A stretch of 41,074 nucleotides of DNA from Prevotella sp. (GCA_017402445.1 JAFPME010000025.1:1-41074); one strand, 5' to 3'. Shown: positions 32,612 through 40,317, counted from the first letter of the stretch. The notes: a model not told the origin generated them from the sequence alone. Translations and numbers: made by a program.

Positions 32612-33562
32612 TTAGAGGTTGATGGTGACATTTACCATGAGTGAATGCGAGGAGATGTGATACTTCGCGTAGGCGAGGTTGAGCTTGAAACGCTCCAGCT
32701 GAAGACCGGCCCCGAAGGAGAGACCGGCCCCGTGGCTGCTTCCGTTCTCTTCGCCTACGGCCGTTATCTCCATTTCGTGTGCTCTTCGGAAGTTGTATCC
32801 TGCTGCCACGTATATCTGATCGCTGAGAATCAGGTCTACACCAGCCACGAGATGATCGATGAATTTGTAGTCAAGATGGTTCAGGTCGACCAGTGTTGCT
32901 GACAGTCTGAGTGGCGACCCCACGAGCCGCTTGGAGACACCCGCCTGCAGGTCGATGGGCAGCCGCGTGTAGTCGTCGTTGTAGGCATTCACTTCACCGC
33001 CGAGGTTTTTCACTACTGCCGAGAAAGACCATTCGCTCTCGGGGAGATAGTAGTTGAGACCGAGGTCTACACCGACGGCCATGGCATTGTAGTCGCCGAT
33101 GTATGAATTGACGATGCGCGCGGTGATGCCTCCCACGAAATTGGTCCCAAGTTGGTAGGAGAGTGCGCCTGCCACGGATATGTCCTTGGCTGAGAACTCA
33201 CCAGTCTGCACATGGTTTTCGTCCATTTGCTTCATGGTTCCGTAGTTGATGTATTGTGCCATGACGCCGATGGTTCCTTTCTCGCCGAAGAGCGTGGCGA
33301 AAGAAGCACTGGCGAGATTGGCACCTTCCATATAATTCATATAGTTCAGGTTGACGGCCTTTCCTTCGACCGAACCGAGCAGTGCCGGATTGGCAAACAT
33401 GAGCGAAGGGTCGTCTTCAATGATGGTGATATTGTCTCCCCCCAGTGCTCCTGCATGTGCACTGACAGGCAGTCTGAGAAAATTGTATCCAGTCTGGCTT
33501 TCTTGGGCGCACGCTATTGTAGCGACCAAGGCCAACATGACTGAAAAAAACACATTTTTCAT
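32612..33562 (-). CDS. porQ: Type IX secretion system protein PorQ
   Basis: A 316-aa outer-membrane beta-barrel protein with signal peptide ending ACAQ. The N-terminal GYNFLRLPVSAHAGALGG and DDPSLMFANPALLG are hallmarks of PorQ, and the rest is a run of amphipathic strands ending in an aromatic-poor but hydrophobic VNVTINL. PorQ is linked to attachment of type IX cargo in Porphyromonas gingivalis. Adjacency to cmk supports the call. It implies the organism exports proteins by the type IX route, possibly including the xylanase of this window. Confidence 0.9.
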   Translation of the reverse strand: MKNVFFSVMLALVATIACAQESQTGYNFLRLPVSAHAGALGGDNITIIEDDPSLMFANPALLGSVEGKAVNLNYMNYMEGANLASASFATLFGEKGTIGVMAQYINYGTMKQMDENHVQTGEFSAKDISVAGALSYQLGTNFVGGITARIVNSYIGDYNAMAVGVDLGLNYYLPESEWSFSAVVKNLGGEVNAYNDDYTRLPIDLQAGVSKRLVGSPLRLSATLVDLNHLDYKFIDHLVAGVDLILSDQIYVAAGYNFRRAHEMEITAVGEENGSSHGAGLSFGAGLQLERFKLNLAYAKYHISSHSLMVNVTINL

Positions 33563-33583
33563 TAATTTCTAATTAATTTCTTG

Positions 33584-33591
33584 CAAAGATA
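33584..33591 (-). promoter_or_regulatory. -7 box of porQ-cmk
   Basis: The minus strand reads TATCTTTG, about 21 bp before the porQ ATG at 33562. Back-to-back with the tonB promoter. No clear -33 element. Confidence 0.5.
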
Positions 33592-33614
33592 AATCTTTTT
33601 CCAAATATCTATGC

Positions 33615-33622
33615 TAATTTTG
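33615..33622 (+). promoter_or_regulatory. -7 box of the tonB operon
   Basis: TAATTTTG, matching TAnnTTTG, lies 47 bp before the TTG start codon at 33670. No clear -33 element. Confidence 0.45.
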
Positions 33623-33669
33623 CATGCGAATTAATATGATAACGGAAAAAAAGGTTTTTTTAGTGTAGA

Positions 33670-34389
33670 TTGGAAATAAAGAAATCATACGCTGCCGATC
33701 TGGAGCATCTGCGTCCGCGACTCTTCTTGCTGGGACTGGTGGTGGCCTTGTCGCTGCTGGTGGTGGCCTTGGAGTTTTCAGTCGGTCCGACTTCGGACGA
33801 CTACGACGAAGAGCTGCTTGAGGATCTGGCGGAAGAAATCGAGCTGATGCCTTCTACGCCCAAGAACGACGTGGAAACCGTTGCCACGCAGGCCGAACCT
33901 CCCACACAACAGGCGCGGTTGAATCCCGTGGAGAAAGTTCAGCAGCCCTCGGCTCCAGAACACCTGCCCGACCGTATTGCCGACTGGCAGCCCGCGTTGG
34001 AGCGTGCCATAGCAGACGCGATGAACGACAGCGACAAGCCTGTGCCGCCAGTGGCCGTGAACAGTGAGAATCAGGTGCTCACCCTGCGCGAAGTGGAGCG
34101 CTTGCCCGAGTTTCCCGGGGGCATCCCTGCCTTTGTACAGTGGCTGACTAAGCATCTGAAGTATCCAGACTACGCTCGCAGCCAGAAAATACAGGGTAAG
34201 GTAATCGTCTCTTTTGTCATCGAGCGCGACGGAACCACGGATATGGCACGGATTATTGAATCGCCCAATCCGCATCTGTCAAGCGAGGTGATGCGTGTCA
34301 TCCGCATGATGCCAAAGTGGAAAGCCGGTCAGGACCACGGCAAACCCTGCCGCACGATTTTTGTCGTGCCCGTGAACTTTAATTTGTAA
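33670..34389 (+). CDS. tonB: TonB family energy transducer
   Basis: A 239-aa inner-membrane protein that passes proton-motive energy to outer-membrane receptors. It has a single membrane anchor (about 17-38), a proline- and glutamate-rich periplasmic linker, and a C-terminal TonB domain (about 150-239) with PDYARSQKIQGKVIVSFVI and the final VPVNFNL strand. The initiation codon appears to be TTG at 33670, because it yields the typical Bacteroidetes start MEIKKSYAADLEH and no ATG is near. A polyprenyl synthase gene follows 15 bp later. Dedicated exbB/exbD genes lie 2 kb downstream. Confidence 0.88.
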   Translation: MEIKKSYAADLEHLRPRLFLLGLVVALSLLVVALEFSVGPTSDDYDEELLEDLAEEIELMPSTPKNDVETVATQAEPPTQQARLNPVEKVQQPSAPEHLPDRIADWQPALERAIADAMNDSDKPVPPVAVNSENQVLTLREVERLPEFPGGIPAFVQWLTKHLKYPDYARSQKIQGKVIVSFVIERDGTTDMARIIESPNPHLSSEVMRVIRMMPKWKAGQDHGKPCRTIFVVPVNFNL

Positions 34390-34404
34390 CTTTCATCAAC
34401 CATT

Positions 34405-35379
34405 ATGAAAACGTCAAAAGAAATACTCGGAATGATTTCCGACTATCTGTCAAGTCTGCCCTACGACCGGCAGCCGTCCGGCCTGTATGAGCCCATTCGC
34501 TATGTCCTTTCAATGGGTGGCAAGCGCATCCGGCCGTCGCTGATGCTGATGGCGTACAACTTGTACAAGGAAAATCCGGAAGCGGTGCTGCCGCAGGCAT
34601 GCGCTTTGGAAACCTATCATAACTTCACATTGTTGCACGACGACCTGATGGACAATGCCGACATGAGGCGTGGACACCAGACTGTTCACCGCAAGTGGAA
34701 TGCGAACACGGCCATTCTGTCGGGCGACACGATGCTGATCCTGGCTTTCCATCGCATGATGCAATGTCCGGAGCACACGTTGAAGGCCGTCATGGAGACG
34801 TTCACGGAGACGACTCTGGAAATCGACGAAGGACAGCAGATGGATATTGATTTTGAAACACGCGACGACGTACAGGAAGAAGAGTACATCGAGATGATTC
34901 GTCTGAAAACCAGTGTGCTGCTGGCATGCGCCCTGAAGATTGGTGCCATCATGGCAGGAGCGCCCAAGGAGGATGTAGACAGGCTCTATCGCTTCGGTGA
35001 ACGCATGGGACTGGCCTTCCAGTTGCAGGACGACTATCTCGATGTCTATGGCGACCCGGCTGTCTTCGGCAAAGCTATCGGTGGCGACATCCTCTGCAAC
35101 AAGAAGACGTATATGCTCATCAATGCGCTGAATGCAGCCGATGCGAATCAGAAAAAAGAGCTGCAGGCATGGATTGATGCCGAGCATCCGGATGCCCAGC
35201 AGAAGATAGCGGCCGTGACAGCCCTATATAATAAAATAGGTGTAGACAAAATGGCGCAGGCGAAGATAGAACAGTATTTTGCCGAAGCGCGTGCTTGTCT
35301 GGAAGAGGTGAACGTGGAGAGTGGCCGCAAGCAGGTGCTGCGCGACTATACCGATGCCATGATGCACAGAAATAAATGA
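34405..35379 (+). CDS. Polyprenyl (farnesyl/geranylgeranyl) diphosphate synthase
   Basis: A 324-aa trans-isoprenyl diphosphate synthase. The two aspartate-rich motifs are DDLMD (79-83) and DDYLD (209-213), with GGKRIRP near the N-terminus for substrate binding. A phenylalanine (Phe74) five residues before the first motif suggests a short product (C15-C20) rather than a long quinone chain; this is inference from known chain-length rules. It is the middle gene of tonB-synthase-tatD, spaced 15 and 3 bp. Confidence 0.9.
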   Translation: MKTSKEILGMISDYLSSLPYDRQPSGLYEPIRYVLSMGGKRIRPSLMLMAYNLYKENPEAVLPQACALETYHNFTLLHDDLMDNADMRRGHQTVHRKWNANTAILSGDTMLILAFHRMMQCPEHTLKAVMETFTETTLEIDEGQQMDIDFETRDDVQEEEYIEMIRLKTSVLLACALKIGAIMAGAPKEDVDRLYRFGERMGLAFQLQDDYLDVYGDPAVFGKAIGGDILCNKKTYMLINALNAADANQKKELQAWIDAEHPDAQQKIAAVTALYNKIGVDKMAQAKIEQYFAEARACLEEVNVESGRKQVLRDYTDAMMHRNK

Positions 35380-35382
35380 GAC

Positions 35383-36219
35383 ATGACGTTGAACTACATT
35401 GATACGCACGCACATCTCGACGGAACAGAATTCGAGGCGGACCGTGATGAGGTCGTTGCACGTGCCCGTGAAGCTGGCGTCAGCCGCATTTTCGTGCCTG
35501 CCATCGATTTGCCGTCGGTCAAGACGGTCATGGAAACATGTGGCCGCTATCCCGGCTATGCCTTTCCGATGATTGGTTTGCATCCGGAAGAGGTGAAGGC
35601 AGACTGGAAAGATGTGCTGACGGAGATGAAAGCGCTGCTGGATGCTTCGCTGAAAGGGGAAGGCAGCATCGATGGAACCCCGTTGTTGCGACCGATTGCC
35701 GTCGGCGAGGTAGGGTTGGACTATTATTGGAGCCGTGAGTTTGAGAAAGAACAGCTGGAAGTGTTCGAACAGCAAGTCTGCTGGAGTGTGGAGACTCGCT
35801 TGCCTCTGATGATTCATTGTAGGAAAGCGCAAAACGAATTGGTGCATATCCTGAAACAGTATGAGCACGATTTGCCCGGCGGTGTGTTCCATTGCTTTAC
35901 CGGAAACGAGCGTGAAGCAGAAGAGCTATTACAGTTCGATCGGTTTGTCTTGGGCATTGGCGGAGTACTGACGTTCAAGAAAAGCCATCTGCCCGACGTT
36001 TTGCCAGCCGTAGTGCCGCTCAGCCGCATCGTGTTGGAGACAGACGCACCCTATATGGCGCCCGTGCCGCAGCGTGGCAAGCGCAACGAGAGTGCTTTTG
36101 TGCTCCATGTCCTGCAGAAACTGGCCGACAGTTACGGCGTCAGTCAGCAGCAAGTAGCCACGATGACGACGGCGACCGTGTCGAGAGTCTTTCATTTAGC
36201 AGCCGAAATCTCTGCCTAA
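35383..36219 (+). CDS. TatD family metal-dependent hydrolase
   Basis: A 278-aa TIM-barrel hydrolase of the TatD DNase family. The metal motif THAHLD gives His9 and His11; GEVGLDYYW, MIHCRKA, FHCFTG and ETDAPYMAP follow in order. Family members have 3'-5' DNase activity and have been linked to tRNA or protein quality control; substrate is uncertain. It begins 3 bp after the synthase stop, so cotranslation is likely. The next feature is a tRNA gene with its own promoter. Confidence 0.92.
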   Translation: MTLNYIDTHAHLDGTEFEADRDEVVARAREAGVSRIFVPAIDLPSVKTVMETCGRYPGYAFPMIGLHPEEVKADWKDVLTEMKALLDASLKGEGSIDGTPLLRPIAVGEVGLDYYWSREFEKEQLEVFEQQVCWSVETRLPLMIHCRKAQNELVHILKQYEHDLPGGVFHCFTGNEREAEELLQFDRFVLGIGGVLTFKKSHLPDVLPAVVPLSRIVLETDAPYMAPVPQRGKRNESAFVLHVLQKLADSYGVSQQQVATMTTATVSRVFHLAAEISA

Positions 36220-36261
36220 AAAGATGAAAAACCGTTATTAAACTTAAAAAAACGGATGGAG

Positions 36262-36295
36262 TTGACGACTTTCTGAACGAGAAATTGTATCTTTG
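36262..36295 (+). promoter_or_regulatory. Promoter of tRNA-Ser (and possibly the exbB operon)
   Basis: TTGAC starts at 36262 and TATCTTTG is at 36288-36295; the tRNA begins 11 bp later. No other TAnnTTTG box lies between the tRNA and exbB. Confidence 0.6.
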
Positions 36296-36306
36296 CACCC
36301 GATTTT

Positions 36307-36394
36307 GGAGAGATGCTCGAGTGGCTGAAGAGGCACGCCTGGAAAGCGTGTATACGTCAAAAGCGTATCCGGGGTTCGAATCCCCGTCTCTCCG
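36307..36394 (+). tRNA. tRNA-Ser (anticodon GGA)
   Basis: An 88-nt class II tRNA. Acceptor GGAGAGA pairs with TCTCTCC, the anticodon loop CTGGAAA contains GGA, a long variable arm follows (GTATACGTCAAAAGCGTATC region), and the T arm is GGGGTTCGAATCCCC. The discriminator is G; CCA is not encoded. It reads UCC and UCU serine codons. Confidence 0.95.
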
Positions 36395-36440
36395 CAGGAG
36401 GAAAAGGGGTTCAAAGCCGAAAGGCTGAAAGCGATTCGCA

Positions 36441-36463
36441 CGAATCCTTGTCTCTCCGCAGGA
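36441..36463 (+). repeat. Duplicate of the tRNA-Ser 3' end
   Basis: 23 bp here match 36377-36399, the end of the tRNA plus five flanking bases, with two mismatches (CGAATCCTTGTCTCTCCGCA against CGAATCCCCGTCTCTCCGCA). Between the copies lie a hairpin with a GAAA tetraloop (AGCC-GAAA-GGCT, 36415-36426) and GATTCGCACGAATC (36433-36446). It may be a decayed second tRNA-Ser or a scar of site-specific integration. Confidence 0.7.
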
Positions 36464-36504
36464 ATCAACCGCTTCATTCCCGCATTTTTATTCCTTATTT
36501 CAAG

Positions 36505-37356
36505 ATGAAAAATCTGATTGCACGTTGCGCAATAGCTCTTATCCTTTTTGCTTGTTTTTCTTTTTCAGCACAAGCGCAGAACGATTCTGTGACGACTCCG
36601 TCAGCATCTGGCGATGTCTCCGCCGTTGAAGATACGCTCAATCCGGACTCGCTCGTGTTCGACGATGCAGCCTTGGCTGCTGCCGACAGCCTGTTGATGG
36701 CAGAAGAAAACCCTGGTTTGCACCAACAGTTGAAAACGAAATTTGTGGAAGGTAACCCTGCCTTCATGTCCTTAGTTGCCCTCGTATTGGTGCTGGGACT
36801 CGCATTCTGTATCGAGCGCATTATTTATCTCACGTTGAGCGAAATCAATGCCAAGAAGCTGATGGCCGATGTTGAAGAGAAGGTGATGAAGGGCGACATT
36901 GACGGAGCAAAGACTATCTGCCGAGAGGCACGCGGCCCCGTGGCCAGCATCTGCTATCAGGGGCTGTTACGCATACAGGAATCCATGGAAGACATAGAGC
37001 GGAGCATTGTCAGTTACGGCTCCGTGCAGAGTGCGAACCTCGAGAAAGGATGTTCGTGGATTACGCTCTTCATCGCAATGGCGCCCTCCTTGGGATTCCT
37101 CGGGACAGTGATAGGTATGGTGATGGCCTTCGACCAGGTGCAGCAAGCTGGCGACCTGAGTGCTACTGTAGTGGCTGCTGGCATGAAGGTGGCGCTGATA
37201 ACCACTATTTTCGGTATCATCGTAGCCCTCATCTTGCAGGTCTTCTACAATTACATTCTTACGAAAATAGAGCATCTCACCTCACAGATGGAAGAGAGCG
37301 CCATCTCTTTGCTTGACACCATCATGAAGTATAAGCTGCTGACCAAGAACCGTTAA
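36505..37356 (+). CDS. exbB: MotA/TolQ/ExbB proton channel family protein
   Basis: A 283-aa inner-membrane channel subunit powering TonB. A signal-peptide-like segment (1-25, ending SAQAQ) and an acidic periplasmic stretch precede three membrane helices (about 86-105, 183-207, 226-250). The signature APSLGFLGTVIGMVMAF is at 193-209. A longer frame that begins inside the tRNA gene is artefactual; ATG 36505 gives a proper signal segment. It opens an operon with a small membrane protein and two exbD genes. No promoter box lies between it and the tRNA, so readthrough from the tRNA promoter is possible. Confidence 0.92.
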   Translation: MKNLIARCAIALILFACFSFSAQAQNDSVTTPSASGDVSAVEDTLNPDSLVFDDAALAAADSLLMAEENPGLHQQLKTKFVEGNPAFMSLVALVLVLGLAFCIERIIYLTLSEINAKKLMADVEEKVMKGDIDGAKTICREARGPVASICYQGLLRIQESMEDIERSIVSYGSVQSANLEKGCSWITLFIAMAPSLGFLGTVIGMVMAFDQVQQAGDLSATVVAAGMKVALITTIFGIIVALILQVFYNYILTKIEHLTSQMEESAISLLDTIMKYKLLTKNR

Positions 37357-37368
37357 ATCGCAACCACC

Positions 37369-37722
37369 ATGGTAGATTTGTTGCTTGTCGTTCTCTACAT
37401 CACCCTGTTCGCAGCAGTTGTCCTGACGCTTTGGTCGGCCGTGAGGAGCATTCGTATGCGCGGACCCTTCAGGCAAGTTGTCAACAACATACCTGCTACC
37501 AGGATTGCCTGTGCCGCAGCCCTTCTTTTAGCTGTCACCATGCTGCTGACCTTCCTTCTTGGCAGCAGCTCTCCAATGCTCATCAATGGCACGAAGTATT
37601 CTCAGACGTTCTGGCTCAAGGCCTCAGACATGTTCATCAACACCGCTGCTCTACTGACGGCTGTCGCCATCATCGGCGTTATTTTCGGCGTGAGTGGCTT
37701 TAACAGAAAGCTGAAACGATGA
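37369..37722 (+). CDS. Small membrane protein of the exbB-exbD operon
   Basis: A 117-aa protein with three predicted membrane segments (about 2-24, 45-66, 85-110) and a short basic tail FNRKLKR. I do not recognise a named family. It starts 12 bp after exbB and its stop overlaps the first exbD start by 4 bp (ATGA), so it is an integral part of the operon. It may be an accessory subunit of the proton channel; that is inferred from position. Confidence 0.75.
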   Translation: MVDLLLVVLYITLFAAVVLTLWSAVRSIRMRGPFRQVVNNIPATRIACAAALLLAVTMLLTFLLGSSSPMLINGTKYSQTFWLKASDMFINTAALLTAVAIIGVIFGVSGFNRKLKR

Positions 37723-38276
37723 TCTTCAGACGTAAACGACGCAGCATACCCACACTCAACACAACATCTACGGCCGACATTTCGTTCATGTTGCTCATCT
37801 TTTTCCTTGTCACTACCTCGATGGATATGGACAAAGGACTCAGTCGGCAGCTGCCTCCTGTCGACAAGAAGCAGAAGGAGGAGCGCACCATCGATGTCGA
37901 CAGAAACAACTTGCTCAGCGTCAGCATTTCCGCAGACAACGTTTTTTCCGTCAACGACAGCATTGTTCCGCCTGAGACACTGCGGCGGCGCTTTATAGAA
38001 TTTGTTGCACACTGTCCCGACCGCGAAGCACACATCATATCTGTGAACGCCGATAGGGCCGCAAATTACGACAGTTACTTCTTCCTTCAGAACGAAATAG
38101 TCGCAGCATACAATACATTGCGTGAAGCAAGAGCCCGAAGGACGTACGGACATACCTTCAGCGAATGCACACAGCAACAGCAGCAGGCACTCCGCGAATA
38201 CTATCCGCAGCGCATTGCTGAAGACTACGGAACGGCAGCAGACGATGCCCGCAGCCAGAAAGGAGGCCGACCATGA
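37719..38276 (+). CDS. exbD: ExbD/TolR family biopolymer transport protein (copy 1)
   Basis: A 185-aa protein with one N-terminal membrane helix (about 20-37) and a periplasmic domain. The conserved proton-path aspartate is Asp20 in TADISFMLLIFFLV. It is longer than typical ExbD (about 140 aa) because of a C-terminal extension rich in Gln and Arg (about 145-185). It overlaps both neighbours by 4 bp, implying coupled translation and fixed stoichiometry. Confidence 0.9.
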   Translation: MIFRRKRRSIPTLNTTSTADISFMLLIFFLVTTSMDMDKGLSRQLPPVDKKQKEERTIDVDRNNLLSVSISADNVFSVNDSIVPPETLRRRFIEFVAHCPDREAHIISVNADRAANYDSYFFLQNEIVAAYNTLREARARRTYGHTFSECTQQQQQALREYYPQRIAEDYGTAADDARSQKGGRP

Positions 38277-38761
38277 GCATCATCCGCCGCCATCACGAAC
38301 AGTCAGTACCGGGGTTGAACATGTCGTCCATGCCCGATCTCATCTTCACTGTCCTCTTTTTCTTCATGATCGTAACCCACATGCGCAGCGTGCCCGTGAA
38401 GGTGAAGTATCAGGTTCCTGCAGGAACAGAGCTGACAAAGCTCACCAGGAAAACAGCCGTCACATACATCTATATCGGAAGACCGTTATCCGAAACAATC
38501 AACGGCGACTCATCCCGCACATGTATCCAGCTCAACGACAAGTATGCCGACATTGCAAGCATCGCGCCATATGTTCGCGGAGAGCGTGCAGCCATGACTC
38601 CCGAAGACAAGAAAATCATGACCGTAAGCCTGAAGGCCGATCGAAACACCCCCATGGGACTCATCACGGACGTGAAGCAGGAATTGCGCCGTTCAGCTGC
38701 TTTCAGGGTGAATTATTCTGCTGTTAACCGACAGAATAGTTTTAATTTGAAACAAAACTGA
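38273..38761 (+). CDS. exbD: ExbD/TolR family biopolymer transport protein (copy 2)
   Basis: A 162-aa ExbD-type protein with Asp22 in MPDLIFTVLFFFMIV and a periplasmic domain ending in an Asn/Lys-rich tail. It is clearly diverged from copy 1. Two distinct ExbDs with one ExbB are usual in Bacteroidetes and suggest a mixed ExbD dimer inside the ExbB pentamer; this is inference. It is the last gene of the operon, and no hairpin terminator is seen before the Lrp gene. Confidence 0.9.
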   Translation: MSIIRRHHEQSVPGLNMSSMPDLIFTVLFFFMIVTHMRSVPVKVKYQVPAGTELTKLTRKTAVTYIYIGRPLSETINGDSSRTCIQLNDKYADIASIAPYVRGERAAMTPEDKKIMTVSLKADRNTPMGLITDVKQELRRSAAFRVNYSAVNRQNSFNLKQN

Positions 38762-38803
38762 AAATTATCGCTATCAAACGATGGTCAGTCGGTTTTTTTT
38801 TTA

Positions 38804-38811
38804 TATCTTTG
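38804..38811 (+). promoter_or_regulatory. -7 box of the Lrp-family gene
   Basis: TATCTTTG lies 24 bp before the ATG at 38836, directly after a run of ten T residues (38793-38802). No TTG at the -33 position. Confidence 0.55.
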
Positions 38812-38835
38812 CAAACATAAATTATTCTTTTATTT

Positions 38836-39318
38836 ATGGCACAGCATCATTTAGATTCTTTAGACAAAAAAATTCTTCGCATGATTGCAGAAGATGCGCG
38901 CGTCGCCTTCCTCGAAGTCGCACGGGCATGCAATGTGAGTGGAGCTGCTATACATCAGCGCATTCAGAAACTTTCCAATCTCGGCATACTCAAAGGCTCA
39001 CAGTTTATCATTGATCCTGAAAAAATAGGATATGAAACGTGCGCATACATCGGACTCAACCTTAAAGACCCCTCCAGTTTCGATAACGTTGTCGATGCAC
39101 TGCGCAAAATTCCAGAAGTCGTAGAGTGCCATTATACCACAGGAGACTACGACATGTTTATCAAAATATATGCATTGAACAACCACCATCTGCTCAACAT
39201 CATACACGATAAACTGCAGCCGCTCGGACTCTCCCGAAGCGAAACCATCATCTCCTTTGGCTCAGCTTTCACGCGGCGCCTGCCCATCGTCGATTTGCCA
39301 TTCGACGAAGAAGAATAA
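38836..39318 (+). CDS. Lrp/AsnC family transcriptional regulator
   Basis: A 160-aa regulator with an N-terminal helix-turn-helix (about 5-65, LDKKILRMIAEDARVAF ... GAAIHQRIQKL) and a C-terminal RAM/ligand-binding domain (about 70-150, CHYTTGDYDMFIKIYA). Lrp-family proteins respond to amino acids and form octamers on DNA. The acidic end FDEEE is unremarkable. It is monocistronic, with its own promoter and a strong terminator. Targets are unknown; the amino-acid-linked paaK/ACT and ptb-buk operons of the window are conceivable. Confidence 0.92.
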   Translation: MAQHHLDSLDKKILRMIAEDARVAFLEVARACNVSGAAIHQRIQKLSNLGILKGSQFIIDPEKIGYETCAYIGLNLKDPSSFDNVVDALRKIPEVVECHYTTGDYDMFIKIYALNNHHLLNIIHDKLQPLGLSRSETIISFGSAFTRRLPIVDLPFDEEE

Positions 39319-39367
39319 AAACGAAGAAAGGGGTTTTAGCATGAGGCTGAACCCCTTTCTTCGTTTT
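39318..39367 (+). terminator. Strong terminator of the Lrp gene
   Basis: AAAACGAAGAAAGGGGTT (39318-39335) pairs perfectly over 18 bp with AACCCCTTTCTTCGTTTT (39350-39367), with a 14-nt loop. The T-run is the end of the stem. It overlaps the last base of the stop codon. Confidence 0.85.
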
Positions 39368-39492
39368 CAATACTGCTTCTTATTGCCATCTTATCCGTGC
39401 TTGGTATACATCGTTTGGTTTTACCTTCAAATCACTCTTCAGAGACTTCTTGGCATTGGTAGAAACTCCGTAAGCATTCGATAAAATACACG

Positions 39493-39523
39493 TTGTAACA
39501 GTTGTAGTATAGTTGTACCTTTG
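39493..39523 (+). promoter_or_regulatory. Promoter of the IS66 tnpA-tnpB genes
   Basis: TACCTTTG at 39516-39523 with TTG at 39493-39495, 20 bp upstream. The TTG spans the presumed element boundary, so two of its bases belong to the target DNA. Confidence 0.5.
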
Positions 39524-39557
39524 CAGTCGCAATAGTGCACCCAACTACAACTGTTAC
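39495..39557. other. 14-bp inverted repeat around the IS promoter
   Basis: GTAACAGTTGTAGT (39495-39508) is perfectly inverted as ACTACAACTGTTAC (39544-39557), ending 6 bp before the tnpA ATG. The first arm is the putative terminal repeat itself. The promoter lies inside the loop, so only read-through transcripts from outside could fold both arms and hide the tnpA start. Confidence 0.65.
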
Positions 39558-39563
39558 TGTATC

Positions 39564-39884
39564 ATGACAAGAGAAGATTTTGTAGTATTACAATCAGACC
39601 TACCAAAGAGTGGTATGTCCATCACAAAGTACCTACAACATGTAGGCATTAATTACAACACTTATAACTACTGGCGTAAGAAACTGCAGGATAAAGAGTC
39701 CGCGAATCCCGAACTTGCTCCCATCCGTTTCACCCGTCTGTCAGATCCAGCGTTTACAGGCCCCGTTCCCTCCGGTGCCACCCTTCTGTTCCCCAACGGC
39801 CTCCGCGCCCACTTCGGCAGGGACATGGAAGATGTGCTACGTGAATTGTTGGATAAGAGCCTTATGAGCCATGTTCTGCCTTAA
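39564..39884 (+). CDS. tnpA: IS66 family accessory protein TnpA
   Basis: A 106-aa IS66 OrfA-type protein with a helix-turn-helix-like N-terminus (SITKYLQHVGINYNTYNYWRKKL) and the C-terminal pattern LLFPNGLRAHFG found in this family. ATG 39564 follows the promoter at 39493-39523; an upstream in-frame ATG at 39513 lies inside the -7 region. It overlaps tnpB by 14 bp. Confidence 0.85.
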   Translation: MTREDFVVLQSDLPKSGMSITKYLQHVGINYNTYNYWRKKLQDKESANPELAPIRFTRLSDPAFTGPVPSGATLLFPNGLRAHFGRDMEDVLRELLDKSLMSHVLP

Positions 39885-40239
39885 CGACACGATGCGCTAC
39901 TTCCTGTGTCCAGGTAAGACCGACATGCGCAAGGGCATCAGTTCCCTCTGCGGTGTGGTACACGAGAAGATGAGGAGCGACGTGCGCAACGGCGATGTGT
40001 TCATCTTCATCGGTTCCAGCCGCAAGCTCATGAAACTGCTTCATGCTGAGGACGGTGGTATGGTGATGTATGTGAAGCGCCTGGAAGCCGGACGCTTCAA
40101 GTTACCTGAGTATGACGAGAATACACAGAGCTACCAGATGGAGTGGCGCGATCTTGTAGTAATGGTCGAGGGCATACAGGAGTCTCCGGATCAGCGACTC
40201 AGGCGCCTTATGGCACAACGGAGGGAGTATGTGGTTTAG
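39871..40239 (+). CDS. tnpB: IS66 family accessory protein TnpB
   Basis: A 122-aa IS66 Orf2-like protein. The hallmark TDMRKGISSLCGVV (residues 17-30), FIFIGSSRKLMKLLH and YVKRLEAGRFKLP are present. ATG 39871 gives the usual short lead MFCLNDTMRYF before the motif; ATG 39892 is an alternative. TnpB is needed with TnpA for efficient IS66 transposition. The gene appears intact. Confidence 0.92.
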   Translation: MFCLNDTMRYFLCPGKTDMRKGISSLCGVVHEKMRSDVRNGDVFIFIGSSRKLMKLLHAEDGGMVMYVKRLEAGRFKLPEYDENTQSYQMEWRDLVVMVEGIQESPDQRLRRLMAQRREYVV

Positions 40240-40317
40240 GCATGGGATTCTATACATATATTACTGATTGTTAGTGTTTTATAGCACGTAACATTCTTTA
40301 TTCTCAGATATTTTTCG

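Noticed and set aside
36200-36258. Terminator after tatD (CCGTT/AACGG arms)
   Set aside because: Only five base pairs with a long A/T-rich loop and no T-tract; too weak to call.
36313-36504. N-terminal extension of exbB and an opposite-strand frame reading through the tRNA-Ser
   Set aside because: These are translations of the tRNA gene and its flank; the real exbB start at 36505 gives a signal segment.
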